64,000 nt of DNA from contig NZ_CADCXN010000002.1 in the NCBI RefSeq assembly GCF_902806695.1, positions 1 through 64,000 of the forward strand, given 5' to 3'. The translations under genes and the position numbers were made by a program. The DNA is from Candidatus Methylobacter favarea (GTDB lineage Bacteria > Pseudomonadota > Gammaproteobacteria > Methylococcales > Methylomonadaceae). Positions 1-8,647 of the stretch are shown in pieces; the stretch's first letter is position 1; every line of letters starts with the position of its first letter. Under the pieces are notes generated by a model, which was not told where the DNA came from, ran no database searches, and saw nothing but the letters and a program-made list of their open reading frames with translations.

Positions 1-114
1 GCAACCGCTTGGCTGGCGCTGACCCGTGATACCGGTCAGCTCACGCAGCTGACTCATTTTCCCTGGCTTCAATCCGCTCAGGCTCAGGTTAATTTTTGTC
101 CGGGGGCTTTTTGA
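1..114 (+). CDS. C-terminal tail of an unidentified protein (cut by window edge)
   Basis: An open frame enters from the left edge and ends at a TGA at 112-114, giving 37 residues that end in FCPGAF. It contains no stop and its codon use looks coding, but it is too short to assign to a family. It would be the last part of a plus-strand gene. A promoter-like TATAAT lies seven bases after the stop. Confidence 0.45.
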   Translation, partial: ATAWLALTRDTGQLTQLTHFPWLQSAQAQVNFCPGAF

Positions 115-126
115 GATGCGTATAAT
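96..126 (+). promoter_or_regulatory. Possible sigma-70 promoter
   Basis: A perfect TATAAT at 121-126 follows TTGTCC at 96-101 with a long 19-base spacer. It sits just after the stop of the partial gene and points into a 600-base region without a convincing gene. The -10 match is strong; the -35 and spacing are weak. Confidence 0.35.
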
Positions 127-421
127 ACATTGTTTCGCCATTACCCGCGGCTTTACTGTCCCGAACTCTTCAAGTGAAATCCAAAGCCGTCACGATGAAT
201 TTCTGCCGTAACCTGGAAGTTAGGGATAGCAATACTATTATTGCTGCCAGCTTGCAACGGGAACCGGCAGTTTACTTTTGCTGCCCGCCTCTATTATGCT
301 ATTTTCGGGTGACTAAATGGATACCTGGTAATCGGCTGATCCGGTTTACTAATTTTTATTTTATTTCTGTTTACCAGCCTTATTTCAAGCCCAATCGCTA
401 TGTCGCTATCCCTCAAATAAA

Positions 422-451
422 TTGACATCCCCGAGAAAAGTGCGCTAGTAT
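422..451 (+). promoter_or_regulatory. Possible sigma-70 promoter
   Basis: A perfect TTGACA at 422-427 is followed, after 18 bases, by TAGTAT at 446-451 (four of six matches to TATAAT). It could drive the candidate small RNA just downstream or serve as a distal promoter for the operon starting at 730. Confidence 0.45.
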
Positions 452-457
452 TCCAAT

Positions 458-548
458 GACATTGATTTTCGCCAGTGCCTAGCGAAGAGCAGGCGATGCG
501 CGCCTTGCAAGCTGAGTCAATCAACAACCGGACACACCGGCCTTTTTC
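458..548 (+). ncRNA. Candidate small RNA of about 90 nt
   Basis: The stretch starts about seven bases after the promoter-like pair at 422-451. It contains a short TCGCC/GGCGA stem and ends with a CCGG-acaca-CCGG hairpin (528-540) followed by CCTTTTTC, which resembles a short intrinsic terminator. The terminator stem is only four pairs and no known RNA family is recognised, so this is tentative. An alternative is an attenuator for the operon at 730. Confidence 0.25.
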
Positions 549-729
549 AAGGCTGAGCAGGATTGAACAACCGTAGTTTGTAATCTGTGCCTCCTGGCCG
601 TGAATGCATTAATGAACTTGTCGAGTAATTAACAAAATACATCTACCCAACAATAAGATTGGCGAGTTTGAACTATTGAAACCCATAAGAGTTAGTTATT
701 AACTAAATTTATCATTGGGAGATGAAACA

Positions 730-1170
730 ATGAACAATGGACATCCAATCGAAGAAATGCATGCTGATGAATCATCCCATGATCTGAATCTCAGACGTCG
801 CCGATTGATCCGTGGTGCCGCGTATGTTGCACCTATGGTACTAACGTTAAGAAGTGGCTCATTAGCGGCCGCTTCCTCCTGTACGGGTGCAAAATTACTA
901 ACATCTACGACAGACCCTAACGGCCAGCTCGCTTCCTCAACAGGAATCGCGGCAGGCGATACATGCGTTAGCGACCCTGTCACAATGGATTGCCCTAGCG
1001 GCCCTATCAGTGAACCTAAAATTATCCCTGGAAATGGAAGACTTGCAGGAATAGTGACATCAGAAACCGAGGGCTCTAATACACGATATTTTTGCTCCGG
1101 GGTGACCGCTCAAGGCACGCCTGTTGCCATCCTTAGCTCCGCTTCCGCCACTTCTTTTATTAATACATAA
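730..1170 (+). CDS. Small protein with Arg-rich signal-like N-terminus; candidate substrate of the adjacent modification genes
   Basis: The protein has 146 residues. The ATG at 730 is preferred over an in-frame TTG at 715 because a GGGAG ribosome binding site lies about eight bases before it. An acidic leader is followed by four Arg at residues 22-25, the segment LIRGAAYVAPMVLTL, and a small-residue stretch ending near SLAAASSC. This resembles a twin-arginine-type or unusual signal region. The remainder has four Cys (51, 79, 88, 122), is rich in Ser, Thr and Gly, and ends in a Ser/Thr-rich tail. It is the first gene of an operon with a PqqD-like chaperone, an HPr-kinase-like protein and a nucleotidyltransferase, so it may be the peptide they act on. 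No catalytic domain is seen. That substrate role is inference from position and composition. Confidence 0.7.
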   Translation: MNNGHPIEEMHADESSHDLNLRRRRLIRGAAYVAPMVLTLRSGSLAAASSCTGAKLLTSTTDPNGQLASSTGIAAGDTCVSDPVTMDCPSGPISEPKIIPGNGRLAGIVTSETEGSNTRYFCSGVTAQGTPVAILSSASATSFINT

Positions 1171-1183
1171 TTAATTGTGGCTT

Positions 1184-1537
1184 ATGCCGGAGGAATATTT
1201 CACGGAAATTGGTACTACCCATAGCAGCTTTGGTTTGGATAAAAACCGTAGCCTGGTTTTGACCCATGCCGGCCGCGAACTGGCGTGGCAAGAATGGGAT
1301 GACGTTTACATAGTGTATCAGCCTTCCTCAGCGGAAACGCATGTTTTCAACGACACCACCGCAGCTGTATTACAATCTCTGGAGAAGGATGTCCTGACGA
1401 TGGCTGAGATCGGGGATCGAACCGCTCAATGGCTTGATCTTGGGCGTGATGAGTTATCCAGCGGGGATTTATCTTTTGCCCTTGGACGATTGGAGGAATT
1501 GGGTCTGATCGAATGGTCGGGCACAGCCGCCCGATGA
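1184..1537 (+). CDS. PqqD-like peptide chaperone (HPr-rel-A system type)
   Basis: About 117 residues. The body, from LVLTHAGRELAWQEWDD through VYQPSSAETHVFNDTTAAVL to ALGRLEELGLIEW, has the PqqD/RRE pattern: a beta-rich start, the 'thvfN.ta' turn and a winged-helix-like C-terminal half ending in 'L..LgLi'. PqqD-like proteins bind leader peptides and present them to modifying enzymes. The start is uncertain. ATG 1184 is used, TTG 1175 is also in frame, and a GGAGG at 1189-1193 hints that translation may begin further in. The gene lies 13 bases after the small protein's stop, and its TGA overlaps the preferred ATG of the kinase gene (ATGA). Its closest match by context is the PqqD family found beside HprK-related kinase A. 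Confidence 0.75.
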   Translation: MPEEYFTEIGTTHSSFGLDKNRSLVLTHAGRELAWQEWDDVYIVYQPSSAETHVFNDTTAAVLQSLEKDVLTMAEIGDRTAQWLDLGRDELSSGDLSFALGRLEELGLIEWSGTAAR

Positions 1538-2451
1538 GGGTCGGCGATTTGGCTCTCCGGAAATTCAAAAGCCGTCTTGCAACTGAAGGTTTGCAAGTTC
1601 AGTTCGGCCCCTTCGTTATCCGGATGCGATCTGATTTGGCATCCTTCGCTTCGCTTGCTCATCAGCTATATCATCACTATCCCTTGGCATCCGCGACTGC
1701 TATGACCGACTTTCATGTGCAGATTACAAGACCTCGATGGTTGCGCCGCTGGTTGCGCCCCCAATCCCTTTTTACACTGGATGGCCAATCTCCCTTTGCC
1801 CCTTACGCCGTCGAACATGCTTTGCCCGCCCTGGAATGGGGCATCAACTGGTGTATCGCCACCCGAGCCCATCATCTCTTAATGCTGCACGCCGCAGTTG
1901 TTGAACGCGACGGTCAGGCAATTATCTTCCCGGCTTGGCCGGGACATGGCAAATCCACCCTCTGTGCCGCGCTTATCCATTCCGGATGGCGGCTCCTCTC
2001 TGATGAATTCGGCTTAGTACACCCTGAGGATGGAAAATTGCTGCCAATTCCCCGGCTCATTCCGCTCAAGAACGAATCCATCGACGTTATTAGACGTTTC
2101 AGGCCGGGGGCGATAATTGGCCCATCCTTTTTTAATACCCGCAAAGGCACTGTGGCGCATGTCATGCCGTCGGAAGAGAGTATCAGACGCGGACATGAAC
2201 CCGCTGAACCCAGATGGCTGATTTTTCCCCGTTGGGCCGCAGAAGCTTCCCTCACGCTGAAGCCGATACCTAAGAGCGAAGCATTTTTGATGGTTGCCAC
2301 TAATGCCTTCAACTATGAAGTCCTCGATAATACCGCTTTCCATCTTGTTACGGACATGGTGCAGGCGTGTGACTGTTACTCCTTTAGGTATTCGAATCTC
2401 GATGAAGCTGTCACGGCTCTCAATGCTTTGACGAGTTCAGGGCATGGGTAA
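1534..2451 (+). CDS. HprK-related kinase A
   Basis: The protein has 305 residues from ATG 1534, which overlaps the upstream stop as ATGA. An in-frame ATG at 1513 would add seven residues. The central P-loop PAWPGHGKST (about residues 133-142) and the downstream LSDEFG (156-160) match the kinase core of HPr kinase/phosphorylase. H119 in LMLHAA fits the conserved His before the P-loop strand. The family lacks the N-terminal domain of true HprK and is not known to act on HPr. Its partners here are the PqqD-like protein before it and the nucleotidyltransferase after it, with an 8-base overlap. Related kinases in some lasso-peptide clusters phosphorylate the precursor peptide, so peptide phosphorylation is a reasonable guess. 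The true substrate is unknown. Confidence 0.85.
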   Translation: MRVGDLALRKFKSRLATEGLQVQFGPFVIRMRSDLASFASLAHQLYHHYPLASATAMTDFHVQITRPRWLRRWLRPQSLFTLDGQSPFAPYAVEHALPALEWGINWCIATRAHHLLMLHAAVVERDGQAIIFPAWPGHGKSTLCAALIHSGWRLLSDEFGLVHPEDGKLLPIPRLIPLKNESIDVIRRFRPGAIIGPSFFNTRKGTVAHVMPSEESIRRGHEPAEPRWLIFPRWAAEASLTLKPIPKSEAFLMVATNAFNYEVLDNTAFHLVTDMVQACDCYSFRYSNLDEAVTALNALTSSGHG

Positions 2452-3589
2452 AGTAACTGCCCAAACGAGGCTGGCAAATCAGTTACTGCTGGAAGCCATC
2501 AAGAATCCCAAAAACTTGCCCGTATTGTCTCTGGCGGATTGGGAACTTCTGATTCGCATGGGGCGGCGGACCAGGTTGCTCGGAAGGCTGGAAGCCGACT
2601 TGTCCCGAATCGGTCTCCTAGCAGAAATTCCCTCTCGCGCAGCAGATCATCTGCGGGCAGCCCGTAATGTCATCGACCACCGGAACACTTTGGTCAAGTG
2701 GGAAATCAACCGCATCCTATGGGCGCTCAACGGTACTGAGGCCCCGATTATCCTGCTGAAAGGAGCTGCATATGTGCAGGCGAATCTCCCTCCTGCGCAC
2801 GGGCGAATATTCGCGGATGTTGATCTGCTGAGACCGGAGGAACGAATCGAAGAGATTGAGGAAAAATTAAGCCTCCGCGGATGGCTTAAAATGCAGATCG
2901 ATCCTTACGATGACCGTTATTACCGGGTATGGATGCATGAAATACCACCGCTTCGCCATCGAGAGCGAGGAACAGAAATCGATATTCACCATCGAATTCT
3001 TCCGCGGACGAGCCGCCTGAACTCTGATCCCGCGCTTTTATTCGAGGCCGCGCGCCCCCTGGAAGACTCCCGTCTTCACGTCCTTGCGCCTGCCGATATG
3101 GTGCTGCATGCCTTGGTTCATCTATTTCTAGAATGTGATCCTCGGGAGGGCTTGAGGCTTAGAGATTTGCTCGATGTCCACCTGCTTTTTCAACATTATG
3201 GCCAAGAGCAAAGTTTCTGGGATGGCTTGACGCCACGAGCGTACAAGCTGGGTCTGGAGCGTCCGCTGTTCTACGGGCTGCGTTTTGCCCTGCGCTTCTT
3301 CGATACTCCAATTCCCCAAACAGTTAGGTCAGAAATTAAGAATGCAGGGCCGCGCTGGCCGATGCTATGGCTCATGGATCATCTTGTAGCACTTGCAATT
3401 TTGCCGGGTCATCCTGATTATCCTTATCCCTGGGCGACTCTGGCACGCCACCTTCTTTATTTGCGCGCTCACTGGTTAAAAATGCCGCCCCTCATGTTAG
3501 CCCGACATTTACTTTATAAGGCTTATCTGCGATCTCGCGGAGTTCGTGGAAAGGTGGATTTGGCCAAGCTTGATCTCAGGCAACAATAA
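2444..3589 (+). CDS. Nucleotidyltransferase family protein (NTP_transf_5 type)
   Basis: The protein has 381 residues and its start overlaps the kinase gene by 8 bases. The family signature is visible as PIILLKGAAY (101-110) followed by R121-I-F-A-D125-V-D127-LL, the metal-binding acidic pair of the nucleotidyltransferase fold. A later stretch (HEIPPLRHRERGTEIDIHHRI) is also typical. Members commonly sit beside PqqD-like and HprK-like genes, including in some RiPP clusters, but their reaction is not established. It is the last gene of the four-gene operon. A decayed insertion element lies downstream on the other strand. Confidence 0.8.
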   Translation: MGKVTAQTRLANQLLLEAIKNPKNLPVLSLADWELLIRMGRRTRLLGRLEADLSRIGLLAEIPSRAADHLRAARNVIDHRNTLVKWEINRILWALNGTEAPIILLKGAAYVQANLPPAHGRIFADVDLLRPEERIEEIEEKLSLRGWLKMQIDPYDDRYYRVWMHEIPPLRHRERGTEIDIHHRILPRTSRLNSDPALLFEAARPLEDSRLHVLAPADMVLHALVHLFLECDPREGLRLRDLLDVHLLFQHYGQEQSFWDGLTPRAYKLGLERPLFYGLRFALRFFDTPIPQTVRSEIKNAGPRWPMLWLMDHLVALAILPGHPDYPYPWATLARHLLYLRAHWLKMPPLMLARHLLYKAYLRSRGVRGKVDLAKLDLRQQ

Positions 3590-3699
3590 CCTTGTAGCAT
3601 GCTCTCTACTTATTTCTGAATTCAAGCCGAACAGCATCGACTCTAAATTAATTGCGTCTATTTTCTGGTCAGTGTGAGCAATTTTTTGTTATCGACCTT

Positions 3700-4174
3700 A
3701 GCTGCGCTATGCACTATAGCAGGATATCGCCCTGCTCATTGACCACTAGCTGCCCTGTGAAACCATAACGCCAGCCGGTCGATGACTTGCCTCGACCGGA
3801 TTGACTTATCAGTTCTAGGTCGGGATAGCGATATTCTTGCAGACTTTCAAAGCCTTAGAATTAATAAAAACCATGACTTAGGAGGCGGCGCAGTGGCTAT
3901 TCATGAAAGTCGTCAAGTGCGCGATAAGAGTAGGCAAAAGCTCGATAAAAAGGTGGCAGATCAACAGGATGGAAAACGCAGATCGCTCATGTTTACCAAT
4001 ATGATAGATATAAAATCAGTTGCAGGTTCGGTAGCCTGCCTAATGGTAATATGCAAAGCCACTGAGCATTTTGCTATGACTCATGCGAGGTGCGCTGTTG
4101 CGCCTGCGATCGCCATTGATCAGTTGTTTTTCTGGCCAGGCTGGAATGAAAGTCGGGCAAAAATCAGCTACATC
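3700..4174 (-). pseudogene. Eroded IS982-family transposase
   Basis: Read on the minus strand, one frame starts near 4174 with DVADFCPTFIPAWPEKQL. It continues past internal stops through RMSHSKMLSGFAYYH, FYIYHIGKHERSAF, LLICHLFIELLP and VFINSKALKVCKNIAIP. A shifted frame near 3779-3716 then gives TGWRYGFTGQLVVNEQGDIL. This follows the IS982 order: DDFC start, MS..Em...fH, 'fielmP', 'FIDST...VChN.RI', 'GWfyGFKlHLvvN..Gei'. There are several stop codons and at least one frameshift, and the C-terminus is lost. Plus-strand open frames here are chance antisense. An 8-base perfect stem (3775-3799, CCGGTCGA/TCGACCGG) lies inside the remnant. Confidence 0.7.
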
Positions 4175-4401
4175 ATAAAATCACTGTTTATTTCATAAAA
4201 TCGGGTTTTTAAAAAATGCAGGTTAGAGCCGTATTGTTCCTGCTTTTTCTAAAACCTGCCTACTACCGTTCTTATCCCGAACTGAGGTTAACTTTAAAGT
4301 CATTCAGGCCTAGGACTCGACTCGTTTAAATCTAGCAAATAAATCGGTGTTCATAATTTATGCGTACGTCTAGCAAGCCACCATAAAACCACGATTGAAA
4401 A

Positions 4402-6291
4402 TTAATTATTATTCCGCAAAAACGCCTCGAACATTAATAATGACCAAATCGGCGCGCTATAGTCGCGTAAGCCGCTTTGATGCTGGTTGACTATTTGCTG
4501 AAGGAATGTCTGATTAAATAAACCGCATTGGCTAATGTTTTCGCCTAGCAGTGATTCACGCATTTTGTTTTTTAGAGGGCCTTTAAACCAGGCAGCCAGA
4601 GGCACGGCGAAACCCATTTTAGGGCGGTACAAGATATCGTCAGGCAAGTAGTTTTCCAATGATTTTTTAAAGATGTATTTGCCCTCACGCCCTTTAAGTT
4701 TTATTTCCGGCTGCAATCCAGCCATCCATTCAACCAGCTTATGATCCAGCAAGGGTACTCTAACTTCCAGAGCATGCGCCATGCTGGCACGATCTACCTT
4801 CGTTAAAATGTCGCCAGGCAGGTAAGTTTTTATATCCAGATATTGAACCAGCGCCAAAGGGCTCTCTGTTGGTGCTTTATCAGCATATCTTTTAAACACA
4901 TCAACCGCTTGATAGCCTTGTAAATCAGACCTTAATTGTTCACTGAACAGCTTTCTGCGCAGTCCATTGGAAAGCACGGAAACACTGTGAAAATACCCGG
5001 ACATGGAATCACGGGCAATTGATTCAAATGTGGATTTTGCCCGGAAGATTTTCGGCGCCCAATCCGCTTTGGGATAAACTTGTCCCAGCAGGCCAAATAC
5101 CGGTTTTCTGATTACATCGGGCAGCCAATTGCGCATTTGCTCTTCATAAGCATGCCAGCGATAGCGCCGGTATCCTGCCAGATTCTCATCACCGCCGTCA
5201 CCCGATAATACTACCGTCACCTGTTTTTTAGCCAGTTCGCAAACCCTATAGGTCGGTAATGCCGAACTATCGGCATAGGGCTCATCGTAAAGGCCTGCCA
5301 ATTGATCAACCAGGCTGAAATCATCGGGATCGACCTGCTCAACCCGATGCGCGGTATGATAGCGGTCAGCTACTTGCGCGGCGAATTTGGATTCGTTAAA
5401 AGCAGGATCGCCAAAAGAGATTGAACAGGTATTTACGGGATCTGGCGATAAGCCCGCCATTATGGCAACCACAGCGCTTGAATCTACGCCGCCTGACAGA
5501 AATGCGCCTAAAGGCACATCCGCTACCATGCGGATCTTGACGGCCTCCCGCAAGCGTTCTATAAGTTCCTCAGCGGTTGCTTTTTCGTCTTTGAGAGATC
5601 GCGGAGTAAATTTTACATCCCAGTACTGCCGAGGCTGATAAGTTTTGCCGCCCCGTTTTAGCGTTAGGCAATAACCCGGCTCCAGTTTATAAACATTTTT
5701 ATAAATGGTTTTCGGATCAGGCACATAGCCGAAGCCGAAATACTCTTCAACAGCACGGGGATCCAGGATCTTCGGCAGTTCAGGGTGCTCTTTAAGCGAT
5801 TTCAACTCAGAGCCGAAAATAAACTGCCCGTTTGCAAGCTCGGCATAGTAGAGTGGTTTGACTCCCAGGCGATCCCGCGCCAAAAATAAGGTCTGCTTAT
5901 CCCGGTCCCAGACGGCAAAGGCAAACATGCCGCGCAGTCTGTCTACGCACGACTCGCCCCAGGCTTGCCAGCCATATAAAATAACTTCCGTATCGCAGTG
6001 GGTTTGGAAGATATAGCCCATTGCTTCCAGTTCCTTGCGCAATTCCAGAAAGTTATATATTTCACCGTTAAAGGTTAAAACTGCGTTCTTATCATGGCTG
6101 ACCATCGGTTGCTGACCGCTGCTCAGATCGATAATCGATAATCTGCGATGGCCAAAGCCCAAACCTGCTTCTACGTGCAGACCGCCCTCATCGGGGCCGC
6201 GGTGGAATTGACTTTCGTTCATGCGGGAAAGCAACTCCCGATTGATTTCCCGCTTTTCTTTTATATCGAAGATGCCGACAATCCCGCACAT
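4402..6291 (-). CDS. XrtA/PEP-CTERM-associated amidotransferase, asparagine synthase (glutamine-hydrolysing) type
   Basis: The protein has 629 residues. The N-terminal Ntn glutaminase domain begins with the catalytic Cys2 (MCGIVGIF) and carries the HRGPD and FNGEIYNF motifs. The synthetase domain has the PP-loop SGGVDSS near residue 265 and LSGDGGDEN further on. It fits the exosortase-A-system amidotransferase 1 family, which is thought to amidate or otherwise modify a sugar or carrier in EPS production. It is the last gene of the 14-gene minus-strand run, four bases after the glycosyltransferase stop. A housekeeping AsnB role is possible but less likely in this context. Confidence 0.9.
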   Translation of the reverse strand: MCGIVGIFDIKEKREINRELLSRMNESQFHRGPDEGGLHVEAGLGFGHRRLSIIDLSSGQQPMVSHDKNAVLTFNGEIYNFLELRKELEAMGYIFQTHCDTEVILYGWQAWGESCVDRLRGMFAFAVWDRDKQTLFLARDRLGVKPLYYAELANGQFIFGSELKSLKEHPELPKILDPRAVEEYFGFGYVPDPKTIYKNVYKLEPGYCLTLKRGGKTYQPRQYWDVKFTPRSLKDEKATAEELIERLREAVKIRMVADVPLGAFLSGGVDSSAVVAIMAGLSPDPVNTCSISFGDPAFNESKFAAQVADRYHTAHRVEQVDPDDFSLVDQLAGLYDEPYADSSALPTYRVCELAKKQVTVVLSGDGGDENLAGYRRYRWHAYEEQMRNWLPDVIRKPVFGLLGQVYPKADWAPKIFRAKSTFESIARDSMSGYFHSVSVLSNGLRRKLFSEQLRSDLQGYQAVDVFKRYADKAPTESPLALVQYLDIKTYLPGDILTKVDRASMAHALEVRVPLLDHKLVEWMAGLQPEIKLKGREGKYIFKKSLENYLPDDILYRPKMGFAVPLAAWFKGPLKNKMRESLLGENISQCGLFNQTFLQQIVNQHQSGLRDYSAPIWSLLMFEAFLRNNN

Positions 6292-6295
6292 ATTT

Positions 6296-7441
6296 TTATT
6301 CCGGTTTCAAAAGTGAATCATAGACGCTTTTATATTGATCAACCATGGCAGCCAGCGAAAATTGCTGCAATACCCGCTGTTGCGCATGTTGTCCATGCTC
6401 GCGCCGTTTCTGTTCATGGCTGACATAATCGAGAATTTTTTCTGCCATTGCAACAGGATCGCCGGCTTTTGTTAACTGGCCGGTTTTTCCATCTTCAACT
6501 AATTCGGGATTGCCTCCCACATTGGTTGCAATCACCGGCAAGCCCGTAGCCATCGCCTCCAGAATAGTGTTTGAGATGCCTTCTGCCAAAGACGGCAATA
6601 TAAATAAATCCAGCCGACGCATAATTTCAGCCACATCGCTGCGTTCACCGGGCAGCCAGGCGTTGTCCATTAACTGCTTTTCTGTCAGCAAATTTATTGC
6701 TTTTTCTCTTAGCGGGCCGTCTCCCACTATAAATAATTTAAGCTTGGCTTTGATTGCCGGCTGTTGTTCACAGGCATAAATAAATGCCTTTACCAGCGTT
6801 AACTGATCTTTAACGCCATGCATGCGTCCAACAGTGCCTATCACCACTTTTTCTTGAGGGAATGAGCAGGAACAACCCGGCAGTGGAGTTTTGTTTCCTT
6901 GCGGGGGATAAAAAACCGAAGTATCCACACCATTACATATCCGGGTTATTTTTTCCGGCGAAACCTGAATTTTCTCTGTCAAATAATTTTCCAGATGTTT
7001 TGACAACGGAATATATTGCTGGATCAGTGGCTTTACTATTCTTCTAACCCGTTGATATTTGATATTTTTCCCTTCAGGATCAAATATATCCCAGCCGTGT
7101 TCGCCATGTACTCTGTGCTTAATCCCAGCCAGCCATGCAGGAATTTGATATTCTATGGTACCCAGATTTCGTGTGTGGACAATGTCCGGCCTGAGCTGTT
7201 TTAACAACTTATACAGTTGCAGAAATGAGCCCCAGTCCTGACCTTGTTTTTTGTTTAGCTGATAAACCCTTACATCGCTGCGCATAAGACGGTCTTGAAA
7301 ATCGCTACTGTCTGTAAGGGAAATAATGACATGGCGATAGCCATCGGTCGGCATGTTATCAATAAGATTAACCAGGCCATTTTCCAAGCCGCCGATGCCC
7401 AGGCGATAAATAATATGCACAATAAGCGGCGAATTATTCAT
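6296..7441 (-). CDS. EPS glycosyltransferase group 1 (PEP-CTERM-associated sugar transferase 2 type)
   Basis: The protein has 381 residues. It starts LIVHIIYRLGIGGLENGLVNLI, the usual start of this family, and carries the GT-B donor-site motifs GTVGRMHGVKDQ and FILPSLAEGISNTILEAMATG (here in two pieces), with the E-x7-E pattern of GT4 enzymes. It would transfer a sugar from a nucleotide donor to the growing lipid-linked EPS unit in the cytoplasm. It lies six bases after the preceding glycosyltransferase. In related loci an exosortase gene is often found close by; here there is no room for one. Confidence 0.88.
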   Translation of the reverse strand: MNNSPLIVHIIYRLGIGGLENGLVNLIDNMPTDGYRHVIISLTDSSDFQDRLMRSDVRVYQLNKKQGQDWGSFLQLYKLLKQLRPDIVHTRNLGTIEYQIPAWLAGIKHRVHGEHGWDIFDPEGKNIKYQRVRRIVKPLIQQYIPLSKHLENYLTEKIQVSPEKITRICNGVDTSVFYPPQGNKTPLPGCSCSFPQEKVVIGTVGRMHGVKDQLTLVKAFIYACEQQPAIKAKLKLFIVGDGPLREKAINLLTEKQLMDNAWLPGERSDVAEIMRRLDLFILPSLAEGISNTILEAMATGLPVIATNVGGNPELVEDGKTGQLTKAGDPVAMAEKILDYVSHEQKRREHGQHAQQRVLQQFSLAAMVDQYKSVYDSLLKPE

Positions 7442-7447
7442 GCGTTA

Positions 7448-8635
7448 TTATTGAAATAAAGCCGAAAGCTGATTGACGTTTTGCTCCCAACTGAACATGG
7501 CTTTAACAAAATCACGATTGTTATTTGATATTATTTCTGCGCCGTTATCCTGCATTATTTTATCCAACTGCTGAACGATAACGTCAACCTCATCGCCGAC
7601 TGACACATCAAGCGTTTGATCCGAGGGTATGCCTTCCATTGCCGCTGAGGTGGCGACAACGTATTTGGCCATCGCCATCGCTTCCAAAACCTTGTTTTGA
7701 ATGCCTCTGGCGATTCTTAAAGGTGCAACTACCAGTCTGGCATGAGCAACATAGGGGCGCACATCATCAACTGCCCCCGTTACAATGATGTTTTTGTTGT
7801 TTGCAAGCTCACAGACTTCTTTACTCGGCTTGGAACCGACTATATAAAATTTTGCTTGAGGATATTTCTGAAGACGTGGAAAAACAGCGTTTCCAAACCA
7901 GGTTACGGCATCAACATTTGCCCAGTAATCCATTGCGCCGGTAAAAACAAGCGCCTCCTCGTTATCATGGTAAGGAGAGGCAAACAAATGGTCGGGCGAA
8001 AAATGATCCGTATCTACTCCATTATTGATATGAGTGATTTTTCCCTCAAGCTCGGGCGCCAAGCGCTTGAACAAGGCCGCTTCCTGTTCCGAAACAAAAA
8101 AGCTTACTTTGGATTTTTCAGCAATTGTTTTCTCATAGTTAAATAAATATTGTGCTTCCCGTTGATAAATCCATTTAGCCAGACCCTGTTTTTTATCAGC
8201 ATACTGCCGCCATTTATCCGAATCGACATCAACAAAATCGACAATCATATCAATATCGTGTGAGGCGTTAATAAACTGGGCCATAACCGACGAATATATC
8301 AGCACTTTTTTAATCCGGCGTGTTTTTATTATATGATCGACCCAATCCTGCATAGCCTGATTTCGATAATATGGCAGACTTAATGCCTCATTAGTCAGCA
8401 GCCCTCTCAGGCTTTTTATTTTAGCCAACTGCGGCTTCAATCCCATATAAAAGGTTTCAGCGCATAGGGAATCTAATATTTCGGTATATTGCCAGTCATT
8501 GGCATCATCAATAAAGGTGCCCAAATGAATGGTGTATGTGGAGGCTAAATGTTTTAGAAAATGACAGGAGCGTATCTTATCTCCCTTATTCGGCGGATAA
8601 GGAATTCTGTGGGCAAGAAAAAGCAAATCTTTCAT
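7448..8635 (-). CDS. EPS glycosyltransferase (PEP-CTERM/EpsH1-associated sugar transferase 1 type)
   Basis: The protein has 395 residues and begins KDLLFLAHRIPYPPNKGDKI, the hallmark of this family. The C-terminal half is GT-B: VFTGAMDYWANVDAVTWF, IVGSKPS, and a LEAMAMAKYVVAT segment. It should add a sugar to the EPS repeat unit in the cytoplasm. The ATG at 8635 has no evident Shine-Dalgarno sequence, and the 62-base gap upstream contains a 17-codon stub that may mark a deletion. It lies directly upstream of the second glycosyltransferase gene. Confidence 0.88.
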   Translation of the reverse strand: MKDLLFLAHRIPYPPNKGDKIRSCHFLKHLASTYTIHLGTFIDDANDWQYTEILDSLCAETFYMGLKPQLAKIKSLRGLLTNEALSLPYYRNQAMQDWVDHIIKTRRIKKVLIYSSVMAQFINASHDIDMIVDFVDVDSDKWRQYADKKQGLAKWIYQREAQYLFNYEKTIAEKSKVSFFVSEQEAALFKRLAPELEGKITHINNGVDTDHFSPDHLFASPYHDNEEALVFTGAMDYWANVDAVTWFGNAVFPRLQKYPQAKFYIVGSKPSKEVCELANNKNIIVTGAVDDVRPYVAHARLVVAPLRIARGIQNKVLEAMAMAKYVVATSAAMEGIPSDQTLDVSVGDEVDVIVQQLDKIMQDNGAEIISNNNRDFVKAMFSWEQNVNQLSALFQ

Positions 8636-8647
8636 GGCAGAGGAAAG

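Larger units (their letters stand above)
115..729. other. Gene-poor leader region before the 0.7-3.6 kb operon
   Basis: I see no convincing coding sequence here. It holds two promoter-like sites (96-126 and 422-451) and a small structured stretch ending in a hairpin and T-run near 548. The longest frame, around 174-425, lacks a ribosome binding site and a recognisable product. The last 100 bases are AT-rich, as expected upstream of the gene at 730. Confidence 0.4.

Noticed and set aside
174-425. Plus-strand open frame of 83 codons
   Set aside because: No start signal and no protein-like conservation; composition looks random.
730-3589. Lasso peptide or other known RiPP cluster
   Set aside because: There is no asparagine-synthetase-like cyclase, transglutaminase-type protease or exporter in the operon, and the first protein is much longer than a lasso precursor.
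3782-4198. Plus-strand open frame of 138 codons
   Set aside because: It lies antisense to the IS982 remnant, has no ribosome binding site and matches no family.
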